Of a stretch of 20,157 nt of DNA, positions 1 through 6,940 are shown in pieces; the stretch's first letter is position 1, and every line of letters starts with the position of its first letter. The translations under genes were made by a program, and so were the position numbers. The notes beneath the pieces are model-generated. The model did not search any database and was not told where the DNA came from. It saw only the letters and a program-made list of their open reading frames with translations. This DNA is from a virus: IMG/VR virus record IMGVR_UViG_3300011114_000838, positions 1 to 20,157 of that record. One strand, given 5' to 3'.

Positions 1-2
1 GC

Positions 3-146
3 CTTGCCCCGCGCTTTTTGGGCAAGATGCTGAATCACGCTGAGAATTTGCGACGGCACAGCGGATGGCGTGCGCGCAAAGTTGCGGGGGCCGCGGCGAG
101 CTGGATGGCTGCGCAGTTGGCCGAGGTGGTGGGCGATGGCGGGTAA
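3..146 (+). CDS. 3' end of an unidentified CDS (truncated by window start)
   Basis: An open frame runs from the first bases of the window to a TAA at 144-146, giving 47 C-terminal residues rich in Ala, Arg and Trp (it begins LAPRFLGKML). It lacks a visible start because the gene begins upstream of the window. Codon use (GCG, AGC, CTG) matches the genes downstream. Its stop overlaps the likely start of the next gene (ATG 136) by 11 bases, the same overlap seen between the two terminase genes, which supports it as real. I do not recognise the product. In this genome position, just ahead of a terminase pair, it could belong to the end of an early/middle gene block. Confidence 0.45.
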   Translation, partial: LAPRFLGKMLNHAENLRRHSGWRARKVAGAAASWMAAQLAEVVGDGG

Positions 147-438
147 ACCAAAATTCCCAAACGACACGCTACACTTGGAGCGGACACGGCCACGCCACCC
201 TCGGGCACAAGCCGAGCGCGTGGCTGCTGCGACGATGGCCGAGACTGCGGCGGCGCAGGCGGTCGATGGCCGTGGCCCGGCGATGGCTGTTGAAGTGCCG
301 GCGCAAGCAACGGGTGCGCGGGTGTTTACTTTGTACGGCGCACCACCGCGGCCACCGACACCAGAGCCAGAGCCCGAGGCGGCTGACGTCGATGGCACCA
401 GCGTGGCCTTGGACTTCTACCGGCGGCGGCAGCTATGA
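136..438 (+). CDS. Small hypothetical protein preceding terminase
   Basis: This is a 100-residue protein. An upstream in-frame start at 70 exists, but ATG 136 is preferred because a GAGGTGGT stretch at 123-130 lies at Shine-Dalgarno distance. The N-terminus is basic (MAGKPKFPND, then Arg/His-rich), the middle is Ala-rich, and residues 73-84 form a Pro/Glu-rich stretch (PEPEPEAAD). No enzyme motif, signal peptide or membrane segment is visible. The stop TGA at 436-438 overlaps the next ATG (435), so it is translationally coupled to the small terminase. It may be a packaging-associated accessory protein, but that rests only on position. Low complexity makes the call less secure than its neighbours. 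Confidence 0.5.
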   Translation: MAGKPKFPNDTLHLERTRPRHPRAQAERVAAATMAETAAAQAVDGRGPAMAVEVPAQATGARVFTLYGAPPRPPTPEPEPEAADVDGTSVALDFYRRRQL

Positions 439-1142
439 CGAAAAAAAAACTACCACACGAAAAAAAACCGCGTAAGTCTAAGCTAACAAAGGAGATGCGC
501 GAACAGATCGTCAAGGCGCTCAAGCTGGGGGCCAGCGTGGAGCAGGCGGCGGCTTATGCGGGTGTGACGCGGCAGGCGCTTTATGACTGGCTCAAAAGCC
601 CTGCCACGCAGTTATCGGCCTTTCAGCGCGAGGTCGAGCAGGCCCGCGGCGGCCGGATGGTTGGCTGGCTGGCGGCGATCCAGCTCAAGGCTGACTCGGC
701 CGACAAGGACGCATGGAAGGCGGCGGGATGGTTGCTGGAGCGCACGCTGCCCGATCAGTTTGGGCCGCGGGGCCAATTGACGCTGGCGCGTGGTCAAGAC
801 AATGCGCCCGATGTGGCCGAGCTCGAGGCGGCGGCAGCGCGTGGTGTGACGCTGGGCGATGGCGCTGTTTTGTGGCAGCGGCAGCTCAGCGTGCTGGAAG
901 CCGCGTATGGCCGAGGTGAGCTTGACTCACAAGCGTATTTGGAGGGCATGAACAGGTTGGCGGCGCAGGCTGCGCGGTTGGCTGAGCTGGGCCGCAATGA
1001 CGGCAAGGCCGTGGGGTTGCCGCAAGTGCAGTTGGCGTTCTTGCTGGATTCGCCGGCGATCCACGACGCGGCACCATTGCCGGCGGGTGTGGCAGCACCT
1101 GGGCGAGCAGCAGCTGGTGGAGATTCGATCGATGCAAGTTGA
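435..1142 (+). CDS. terS: Terminase small subunit (putative)
   Basis: A 235-residue protein directly upstream of, and overlapping, the large terminase. Small terminases bind the packaging site on concatemeric DNA and hand it to the large subunit. The N-terminus is very basic (residues 1-19, many Lys), followed at about 17-55 by a helix-turn-helix-like segment containing GASVEQAAAYAGVTRQALY and DWLK. A segment at about 90-113 with W...WLLER.LPDQFG resembles a motif common in HTH-type phage small terminases. The C-terminal half is helical and Ala-rich. The start ATG overlaps the stop of the preceding gene (ATGA), and the SD is weak, so coupling is likely. The first 11 codons contain A9 and A8 homopolymers, unusual in this GC-rich DNA. 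The function is inferred from motif and position, not from a family search. Confidence 0.8.
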   Translation: MTKKKLPHEKKPRKSKLTKEMREQIVKALKLGASVEQAAAYAGVTRQALYDWLKSPATQLSAFQREVEQARGGRMVGWLAAIQLKADSADKDAWKAAGWLLERTLPDQFGPRGQLTLARGQDNAPDVAELEAAAARGVTLGDGAVLWQRQLSVLEAAYGRGELDSQAYLEGMNRLAAQAARLAELGRNDGKAVGLPQVQLAFLLDSPAIHDAAPLPAGVAAPGRAAAGGDSIDAS

Positions 1143-2520
1143 TCTGGCAACGGTGTTTGGCCCGTATCGTAAGCAAGCAGAGTTCTTGACATCGAGGGCG
1201 CGCAATCGCTTCTTTTTGGGTGGGCGTGGTGCGGGCAAAAGCTGGGCGCTGACGTTGGACGCGCTGATGCAGGCGCTGATCAATCCCGGCGTGCCGGGTG
1301 CGCTGCTGGGTCGCACCGAGCGCGATCTGAAAAAAAACCTGCTGCCATTTTTGCGCGATCACTTGGCGCGGCTGCAAGCGGCCACTGGGTTCAATTGGGT
1401 GCGGCGCTTTTCTGTAGATGATCAAGCCATTTATCTGCACAACGGCAGCACGATCTACTGGCAAGGTTATGAACGCTACGACAAATTGCGCGGTCAAAAC
1501 TTGGCGTGGGTGGATGCTGATGAGATCTGCTGGAGCGAGGCCGATGAGCTGACGGTGTATGAGACGCTGGTGGCGTGCATGCGGGTGCCGTGCCCGAGGC
1601 CCAGCTTTGCGGTGGCGAGCAGCCCAAACGGTTTGCGCGGTGTGACGCGGTTGTTTAGAGATCGCCAACTTGAGGGCCACGATGGGTTTTATGTGGCGCG
1701 GGCCACCAGCTACGACAATCCGCATTTGGATCGCGCGGTGATCGAGACTTGGAAAGCGGCCATGGGCAGCCGGCGCTATGAGCAAGAAGTGCTGGCGCTG
1801 GCGCTGCGGCCGATGAGTGCTATCTATGGAGAGTTTAAGGAAACGCGGCACTTACTGCCGTGGTCGCACAAACACCATCCAGAGTGCCGCTGGGTGATCG
1901 GCGTGGATTGGGGGCTAAACCGCGCGGTGGCGGTGGCGATCCAAGTGACGCCAGATGGCCGGTGGATTGTGGTCGATGAGTTGGTGCGCAAGCCTGAGAG
2001 CCGCGGACATTTCAGGGCAGATCTGCAGCAGTGGATCGAGGTGCTGATGCCAGGCATGGTGCCGTTTTTGATCTCGGCCGATCGCGCGGTGCCAGAGGAA
2101 AATATGTGGCTGCGGCAGATTTATGGCACACGGCGCAGCCAAGTGCTGAGCTTGACAAGCAAACATGATCAGTATGTGCGCAGCGGGATCAGCTTGGTGC
2201 AAGACATGCTTGCGCCGGTGGTGGGCGATCCGCGGCTGACTTTCAGCGATCGCTTGCCGCGGGTGTTTGCCAGTGACATCGCGGGCATTGTGCCGTCGAT
2301 GGCGGCCTATCGTTATCAGGTGGATCGCGAGGGCAATCCCACCGATGTGCCGGCCAAAGACAACGTGCACGATCACGCGGTGGATGCGCTACGCTACGCG
2401 GTGGTTGCTGGCGCGCGGTTCAAGGAATTGCACGCGGGGCGGCTGCCGAGCAGGCCAGGGCTTGGGCCGGACGGGATAACGATCGACAACAAGGACGGCG
2501 ATCTGCGGCCACACTTCTAA
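1132..2520 (+). CDS. terL: Terminase large subunit (ATPase/nuclease)
   Basis: A 462-residue packaging motor subunit. ATG 1132 was chosen over the in-frame start at 997 because GGTGGAG at 1116-1122 sits 9 bases upstream and because the extra N-terminal residues read through terS in another frame without family-like sequence. N-terminal ATPase: Walker A GGRGAGKS at residues 30-37, Walker B LAWVDADE at 124-131 (acidic D130/E131), and a probable coupling motif SSPNG around 163-167. C-terminal RNase H-like nuclease: acidic residues in VIGVDWG (D259), ISADRA (D317) and the HDHAVDALRY block (D414, D418). All expected catalytic landmarks are present and in order, so the gene looks intact. It overlaps terS by 11 bases. 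An A8 tract at 1330-1337 encodes Lys-Lys-Asn. Confidence 0.95.
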   Translation: MQVDLATVFGPYRKQAEFLTSRARNRFFLGGRGAGKSWALTLDALMQALINPGVPGALLGRTERDLKKNLLPFLRDHLARLQAATGFNWVRRFSVDDQAIYLHNGSTIYWQGYERYDKLRGQNLAWVDADEICWSEADELTVYETLVACMRVPCPRPSFAVASSPNGLRGVTRLFRDRQLEGHDGFYVARATSYDNPHLDRAVIETWKAAMGSRRYEQEVLALALRPMSAIYGEFKETRHLLPWSHKHHPECRWVIGVDWGLNRAVAVAIQVTPDGRWIVVDELVRKPESRGHFRADLQQWIEVLMPGMVPFLISADRAVPEENMWLRQIYGTRRSQVLSLTSKHDQYVRSGISLVQDMLAPVVGDPRLTFSDRLPRVFASDIAGIVPSMAAYRYQVDREGNPTDVPAKDNVHDHAVDALRYAVVAGARFKELHAGRLPSRPGLGPDGITIDNKDGDLRPHF

Positions 2521-2557
2521 GCTGGCGTGCGATCGCGTATTCTGAACGCTGGATTCT

Positions 2558-2562
2558 GGAGG
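2558..2562 (+). promoter_or_regulatory. Ribosome binding site deciding the portal start
   Basis: GGAGG lies 7 bases before GTG 2570 but only 1 base before the alternative in-frame GTG 2564. Normal spacing therefore favours GTG 2570 as the portal start. Confidence 0.7.
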
Positions 2563-2569
2563 TGTGGCC

Positions 2570-3991
2570 GTGGGCTTATTCAGTATTGCGCAGGCCGAGA
2601 CTTGGAATGTGCTGGCATTTCAGCGGCGCAGCCGGCAGTTGTCGCAATTGCTGCGCGGCGATTTTAGTTCGATCGCGGCAGAGCTGGCGCGGGTATTCCC
2701 AAACACCGATGGTTTGCAAGAGCGTTATGTGCCGTTGGTGCAACGCTATGCGCACGAATTGAGCGGGCTTTATGCTCGGCCGGTTGTGCGGCGGTTTGTC
2801 GATTCGACAGCTGCCACGGCGGATCCATTTGTCAAGCTGCAGGCCGTGTACAAGGCCAGCGGGATCGATCGCACGTTGCACCAAGTGCACCGCGGGCTGC
2901 TGATCCAAAACACGATGATCGTGGCGGTGTTGCCGTCAAGTCTGGGCCGTGTGCGGGTGCAGGCGTTTGAGCCGTGGCTGGTCAATTGGACCGTGGGCGA
3001 TCCCATGCGGGCTGACGATGTGCAGTCTGCCGAGAGCGTGAAGCTGCGGGTGCCGATCAAAGCAGCGGGCAACAGCATCGTGTACGGCGATTTGGTGATG
3101 ACGCGCGATGAGATCTATCTGCTGCGCGGCGGCAAGCATGTGCCGGTGTACGGCACCAGCACGCGCAATCCGTTTGGCAAGATCCCGCTGGTGGTGTTGC
3201 GCGGCGAGGATCCGCAGCCGGGCAGGCCGTTTGCGCCGGTCAATGAGCCTTTGCTGACGATGGCGCTGGCGCTTTGCGTATCAGAATCGGACACCGAGCT
3301 GCTGGTGCACACGCAGAGCTGGGGCCAGAAAGTGTTGGAGGGCGCGCAATTGGCGCAGCAGGTTGAGGAGATGCAGGTGGGGCCTGACAAGGTGCTGGCC
3401 TTGTACACGATGGATCCGACAGCACCGGCACCTCGGCTGACGATTGTGCAGGGGCAGCCACCGCTGGCGCAGATAACAACTTGGAATGAGGCGCGGTTGC
3501 GGCTGCTGTGCAGTATGTTTGACCTGAGCCCCGATGCGTTCTTGAAGGTCAACACCGCGGTGACAGCCAGCGCAAGGGCGTTTGACGCCAGAGATCGAGA
3601 GACGGCCAAGGCGCGTTACGAGCCGGTGTTTGTGGATGCTGAGCAGGAGCTGGCCCAGCTGGTGGCGGCGGTGCTGAATTTGACAGAGCCAATGCAGATC
3701 CCGCTGACGGTTGGCGTGGAGATCCGTTATAGTTCTTATGACATGCCGGTGGATCCGTTGCATGAGGCGCAGGCCACGCAGGCTGAAGTTGGCCTCGGGC
3801 TTATCTCGCCGGTGGATTTGGTGGCCGATCGCGACGGGATCACGCGGGTGGCGGCGCGCACCAAGGTGGAGAACAACTTGCGCGAGCGGCGTGAGCTCGA
3901 GGCGTTGGGCATGCAGGTTGCCACTGGTGCGACACCGGCGGCGGTGGGTGCTGTGGCAGATGCTGCAGCTGCTGGAGCTGGCACGCCATGA
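2570..3991 (+). CDS. Portal protein (SPP1/HK97-like)
   Basis: A 473-residue protein immediately downstream of the large terminase, the standard portal position. The portal forms the dodecameric ring at one capsid vertex through which DNA is packaged and to which the connector attaches. Sequence support: length typical of portals; a NPFGKIPLVVLRGED segment near residues 200-214 resembling the conserved block in SPP1-type portals; helical stretches downstream (VSESDTELLVHTQSWGQ); and a long helical, charged region near 330-400 ending in an Ala/Gly-rich tail. GTG 2570 is chosen because of SD spacing. The stop overlaps the next start (ATGA, 3988-3991). A 49-base spacer separates it from terL and includes a GCGATCGC palindrome. 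I infer the family from pattern and synteny. Confidence 0.85.
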   Translation: MGLFSIAQAETWNVLAFQRRSRQLSQLLRGDFSSIAAELARVFPNTDGLQERYVPLVQRYAHELSGLYARPVVRRFVDSTAATADPFVKLQAVYKASGIDRTLHQVHRGLLIQNTMIVAVLPSSLGRVRVQAFEPWLVNWTVGDPMRADDVQSAESVKLRVPIKAAGNSIVYGDLVMTRDEIYLLRGGKHVPVYGTSTRNPFGKIPLVVLRGEDPQPGRPFAPVNEPLLTMALALCVSESDTELLVHTQSWGQKVLEGAQLAQQVEEMQVGPDKVLALYTMDPTAPAPRLTIVQGQPPLAQITTWNEARLRLLCSMFDLSPDAFLKVNTAVTASARAFDARDRETAKARYEPVFVDAEQELAQLVAAVLNLTEPMQIPLTVGVEIRYSSYDMPVDPLHEAQATQAEVGLGLISPVDLVADRDGITRVAARTKVENNLRERRELEALGMQVATGATPAAVGAVADAAAAGAGTP

Positions 3992-4794
3992 TCGAGATCC
4001 GTGTGCGCCATACCAAGAAAGCGCAAGCCGATCCTGCCATTATGGCGCAGCTGAAGCGGCCGATGGTGTTGGGCGAGGCGCTGGCGCGGCGGGTGCATGA
4101 GCGCGTGAGCAAGGGCGGCGATCTGGCCACTGAGGCCAAACGGTACAAGGCCGAGGTGCAGGCTGAGAAGCGGGCGGGCCGATTGGCACGCAATTATGAC
4201 AAGTACGAGCAACGGATTGCTTTTGCGCGATCGCAAGGCAATCACAGAAAGGTGGCGGAGCTGACGGCCAAGCTGCGCACGATCGACAACCAACAGCAAA
4301 AAACAGGTGACAATCTAAAGGCCTATGTGGTGAGCGATGCTTATGCTGGGCTGCTGGGCTTGAAGCAAACACGGTTCAGCTCGAGCGCGGCCTTTCACGC
4401 AGCGGCCGGCACCAAGCCGGGCAGTTTTAGGGTGAGCGGTGGTATGTGGCAGGGGCTGCAGGTGCGCAATGTTGGTGCTGACGCAGTGCTGATTGACTTT
4501 GCGGGATCGAGCCTTGGCGGCAAACGTCAGAGCACCACCACAAAAACAGGACGCACACGATCAAAGCCGGTGGCAATCCGCAACCAGGTAAAGGCGGGCA
4601 CGGTGTTCCACCACAGCGGCGTGAACGTGCTGCAGCCCAAGGACACCGAGATCGAGGCGATGGTGGCCGGCGTGTGCCGGTGGTCGCAAAACATGCTCGG
4701 CCGCGTGCTGGGCGCTGCGGTGGGCGAGTTTAAGACTGGCGGTGATCAACTATTGCTGCGGGATATTCTGCAGCACTATGACGGAACGAGGTAA
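3988..4794 (+). CDS. Unrecognised head/connector-region protein with coiled coil
   Basis: A 268-residue protein coupled to the portal gene through an ATGA overlap. Residues about 47-110 are Lys/Arg/Glu-rich and predicted helical (likely coiled coil). Residues about 127-180 (SFRVSGGMWQGLQVRNVG, then IDFAGSSLGG) and 195-225 (VKAGTVFHHSGVNVLQP) look like a compact beta-containing domain. The position after the portal often holds a MuF-like minor head protein or a protease, but I see neither a MuF signature nor a Ser/His protease motif here. It may be a minor head, virion morphogenesis or tail-completion protein. The stop lies just ahead of the scaffold start (4799), consistent with co-translation. 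The frame is certain; the function is unknown. Confidence 0.75.
   Translation: MIEIRVRHTKKAQADPAIMAQLKRPMVLGEALARRVHERVSKGGDLATEAKRYKAEVQAEKRAGRLARNYDKYEQRIAFARSQGNHRKVAELTAKLRTIDNQQQKTGDNLKAYVVSDAYAGLLGLKQTRFSSSAAFHAAAGTKPGSFRVSGGMWQGLQVRNVGADAVLIDFAGSSLGGKRQSTTTKTGRTRSKPVAIRNQVKAGTVFHHSGVNVLQPKDTEIEAMVAGVCRWSQNMLGRVLGAAVGEFKTGGDQLLLRDILQHYDGTR
4788..4792 (+). promoter_or_regulatory. Ribosome binding site deciding the scaffold start
   Basis: GAGGT sits 6 bases before ATG 4799. The frame is open from 4742, but the earlier starts (4742, 4778) lie inside the preceding gene and encode an atypical Cys-containing leader, so 4799 is preferred. Confidence 0.7.
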
Positions 4795-4798
4795 AACA

Positions 4799-5440
4799 AT
4801 GGCGGTGGAAAACTTAAATGCGGGTGCAGGCGGTGCTGCTGGTGGTGCTGCTGGCGCTGCAGCTGGTGCAGCTGGCGGCAATGCTGGTGGCGATGCGGCT
4901 GGCGGGCAGGGTGCCGGATCCGGCGCGGGTGGCGCTGGTGCTGGAGCTGGTGGCGAGCAGATAACGGCGCTGCAGGCGCAGTTGGCCACGCTGTTGGCTG
5001 AGCGTGAGGCTGACAAGACGGCAGCGACCACGGCGGCAGAAGCGGCGCGCGTGGCTGCTGAGGCCGAGCGGGCCAGCAAGCTGACGGCTGATCAGAAGCT
5101 GCAGGAGGAGATCGCCAAGCAGCGCGGCGAGCTGGACGCCACGCGGCAGCAGTTGGCAACGGATCGGCGCAACTTGGCGTTGGATCGCTTGGGCGTGGCC
5201 GAGAAGTTCCGCAACTTTGCGCCGGCGGTGGATCCGGGCGATGTGAAGGGGGCCAAGGCGTTGGAAGATTGGGCCAAGCTCAATCCTGAGCTTTTGCGCC
5301 CGCAACACCAGCAGATGACGCCGGCGAATTTGGCGCTGGACGCATTGAAGGCAAAGGCGGGCGCAGGGTTGCGCGCGGTGCTGGACGGTACACGGCGCAG
5401 CACTTTGGTGACTGAGCGCAACCTGAGCAAGTTGCGCTAA
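4799..5440 (+). CDS. Scaffolding protein (putative)
   Basis: A 213-residue protein in the portal-to-capsid interval. Scaffolds organise capsid subunits into the procapsid and leave before or during packaging. Three parts are visible: an extreme Ala/Gly run at about residues 8-52, a long helical coiled coil at about 53-128 (Glu/Gln/Lys/Ala heptad-like), and a C-terminal region with LGVAEKFRNFAP near 131-142 and a basic tail at 196-213. Coiled coil plus a basic C-terminus is the usual scaffold architecture, where the C-terminus contacts capsid subunits. No protease domain is fused to it. The Ala/Gly leader is odd for a scaffold and may be a flexible spacer. The call rests on architecture and position. 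Confidence 0.72.
   Translation: MAVENLNAGAGGAAGGAAGAAAGAAGGNAGGDAAGGQGAGSGAGGAGAGAGGEQITALQAQLATLLAEREADKTAATTAAEAARVAAEAERASKLTADQKLQEEIAKQRGELDATRQQLATDRRNLALDRLGVAEKFRNFAPAVDPGDVKGAKALEDWAKLNPELLRPQHQQMTPANLALDALKAKAGAGLRAVLDGTRRSTLVTERNLSKLR
4820..4954 (+). repeat. Low-complexity GCN/GGN tract in the scaffold gene
   Basis: About 135 bases built almost only from GCT/GCG/GCA and GGT/GGC codons encode an Ala/Gly run. Short direct repeats of GCTGGTGG type recur. It includes the 12-base perfect palindrome GCCGGATCCGGC at 4913-4924. Such tracts are prone to replication slippage, so its length may vary between related phages. Confidence 0.8.
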
Positions 5441-5490
5441 CGATCGGGCTTGCAGCAGATGCGTGTGTTGCCGTACCATTGCGGCTGATT

Positions 5491-5495
5491 GGAGG
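5491..5495 (+). promoter_or_regulatory. Ribosome binding site deciding the start at GTG 5501
   Basis: GGAGG lies 5 bases before GTG 5501. The alternative TTG at 5489 overlaps the GGAGG itself and is therefore unlikely to be the start. Confidence 0.7.
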
Positions 5496-5500
5496 TTATC

Positions 5501-5914
5501 GTGGCGGCAAAAGCAGCAGAATTGGCAGGAGTGACATCGACGGTGGTCGAGGCCGGTGGCCCGATCTTCCCGGCGATGCCGAGCCCCGAGCAGGTGGCTG
5601 CTGCGCGAGCCGAGCGCAAGGCTGCGAGTGAAGCCAGCATTTTGCCGCAAGGCACAGTGCAAGGGCTGCCCGAGGGTTGGCGCGCTGCCAAGCTGGATCC
5701 GTCGCTGGACGCCGGACGCAAGGCGGTGTTGCGGGCCAAGTGGAAAGGCAAGGGCTGGATCCCGCTTGAAGGATTGCACCAAGTTGTGGGCTATCCGTTG
5801 GGCGCTGAGGTCTGGGTGAAGTCTGAGGCAGACTGGCAAGCTGACCGGCGCGAGCGTGATGAGCTTCTGAAGAAGATGGCGGCCAACGGCACTGTGATGC
5901 TGGGTATGGCGTAA
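5501..5914 (+). CDS. Small head-region protein of unknown function
   Basis: A 137-residue protein between the scaffold and capsid genes. In many phages this slot holds a decoration or head-stabilising protein (lambda gpD precedes gpE), but the sequence shows no clear gpD likeness. The N-terminal third is Ala/Pro-rich. The middle has a Trp/Gly-rich segment (AKWKGKGWIPLEG, then GYPLGAEVWVK) suggestive of small beta structure. The C-terminus is a charged helix (DWQADRRERDELLKKM). No membrane segment or signal peptide is seen. Start GTG 5501 is set by the RBS. A 60-base gap upstream (5441-5500) contains only weak -35/-10-like hexamers (TTGCAG at 5450, TACCAT at 5474, 18-base spacer), which I do not call as a promoter. 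Confidence 0.7.
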   Translation: MAAKAAELAGVTSTVVEAGGPIFPAMPSPEQVAAARAERKAASEASILPQGTVQGLPEGWRAAKLDPSLDAGRKAVLRAKWKGKGWIPLEGLHQVVGYPLGAEVWVKSEADWQADRRERDELLKKMAANGTVMLGMA

Positions 5915-5935
5915 CAACAAATTGAGGGGTTTATT

Positions 5936-6850
5936 ATGGCGAATACTTTGGCAAATGTGCTGCAAATTGCGCAGCAATCGTTTTTGGACAGTCTGGCAAA
6001 CAGCACCGAGCTTTATGCTGAGTGCTGCCAAGTGCTGGATTATGCTGGCGGGCAGGCGCGACTGATGAGCGCAAACGCCGGTGGTATTCCCACCGAGGTG
6101 ACCGGCGCGACCACCACGGTGGCCAACGTCGATTTGACAAGCGGCATTAAAGTGGTGACGCAGCGCGGCTTTGCGCTCAAGCACCGCATGCCGCGCGTGC
6201 AACTGGGCTGGAGCCAAGACACGCTGGCCAGTGACATCGCGGCCGGTTTGGCCAACGCTGCAGCGGCTGCGGTCAATAAGCTGTTTTTTGACGGGCTCGA
6301 GAGCTTGTTTGCACTGGCGCACCCGATGGCGGGCGCTGCAAACGGCGATGTGGGCGCGGGCAAGAAGTTCTTGGACACCGGCTTGAAGTTTGCCCAGGGC
6401 ACGGCCAATGACGGCACCCAGGCAAACTTGATCACCGATGCCCTGAGCGAAACCAGCTTGAACGCGGTGCGCACGATGTTGCGTAATTACCGCAACCAAC
6501 AGGCTGTTGCGATGAACATGGCCGATGGCAATTATGCGTTGGTGTGTGGGCCGGGCAATGAGAAGTTGGCGCGTCAGCTGTTGACCAGCGATGTGACCAG
6601 CAGCGCGTTGCAAGTCAACACCCTGAAGGCATGGGCCAAGCCGGTGATCTATCCGTTGGCGGCTGATGACGATGATTGGTTTGTGATCGACATCGACAAA
6701 AGCCCCGTTGGCATTTGGATGGGCGAGCCACCGATGATCGACGTGCTGCCGAGCGAGGACAACTTGTTTGTCAACTTTGTGGCCCAGTTCAGCGCGAGCT
6801 TCTACGTGAAGTCGTATGAATTTGGGATCATCGGCAGCAACGTGGTCTAA
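5936..6850 (+). CDS. Major capsid protein (Mu gpT-like, HK97 fold, putative)
   Basis: A 304-residue protein with the strongest ribosome site of the head region (GAGGGG, 5924-5929, 6 bases before ATG 5936), as expected for the most abundant virion protein. Sequence features resemble Mu gpT-type major heads: an early helical segment, a FFDGLESLFALAHP block near 118-131, a TQANLITDALSETSLNAV block near 161-178, and a segment with YALVCGPGNEKLARQLL followed later by an Asp-rich DDDDW strand near the domain boundary. There is no N-terminal delta domain like HK97 and no encoded protease nearby, in keeping with a separate scaffold. A terminator-like hairpin follows 26 bases after the stop. The identity as capsid is well supported by position and length; the gpT likeness is my pattern judgement. 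Confidence 0.82.
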   Translation: MANTLANVLQIAQQSFLDSLANSTELYAECCQVLDYAGGQARLMSANAGGIPTEVTGATTTVANVDLTSGIKVVTQRGFALKHRMPRVQLGWSQDTLASDIAAGLANAAAAAVNKLFFDGLESLFALAHPMAGAANGDVGAGKKFLDTGLKFAQGTANDGTQANLITDALSETSLNAVRTMLRNYRNQQAVAMNMADGNYALVCGPGNEKLARQLLTSDVTSSALQVNTLKAWAKPVIYPLAADDDDWFVIDIDKSPVGIWMGEPPMIDVLPSEDNLFVNFVAQFSASFYVKSYEFGIIGSNVV

Positions 6851-6876
6851 GGTTTGATGGTGTTGCAATTGCAGGG

Positions 6877-6917
6877 GCCGGGTGGCGTAGCTCGATAAAC
6901 TACGCTGCCCGGCTTTT
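6877..6917 (+). terminator. Intrinsic terminator/attenuator after the capsid gene
   Basis: The arm 6877-6890 (GCCGGGTGGCGTAG) pairs with 6900-6913 (CTACGCTGCCCGGC) over 14 bp, with two tandem G-U wobbles and otherwise perfect pairing. A 9-base loop separates the arms and TTTT follows at 6914-6917. This is the form of a Rho-independent terminator, though the U-run is short. It lies in the 90-base gap between capsid and the next gene on the same strand. A partial terminator here would give high capsid transcript levels with reduced read-through into connector and tail genes. No promoter is visible between the hairpin and GTG 6941. Confidence 0.8.
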
Positions 6918-6940
6918 GTGCTGGCGAGCGAGGGCACGGC

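Noticed and set aside
997-1131. N-terminal extension of the large terminase from ATG 997
   Set aside because: Those codons overlap terS, give a Cys/Trp/Arg-rich peptide unlike terminases, and a good RBS supports ATG 1132.
4913-4924. Perfect palindrome GCCGGATCCGGC in the scaffold gene
   Set aside because: It sits in a low-complexity Ala/Gly tract where such matches arise easily; no sign of a binding site or element end.
5450-5479. TTGCAG and TACCAT with 18-base spacing upstream of the 137-aa gene
   Set aside because: Both hexamers are poor sigma70 matches and the host is unknown; the gene is within a co-directional operon.
4814-6937. Antisense ORF of 707 codons spanning scaffold, unknown and capsid genes
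   Set aside because: It covers three convincing + strand genes with RBSs, crosses their intergenic gaps and the terminator, and encodes Gln/His/Arg/Leu-rich sequence typical of the reverse of GC-rich codons. It is a composition shadow.
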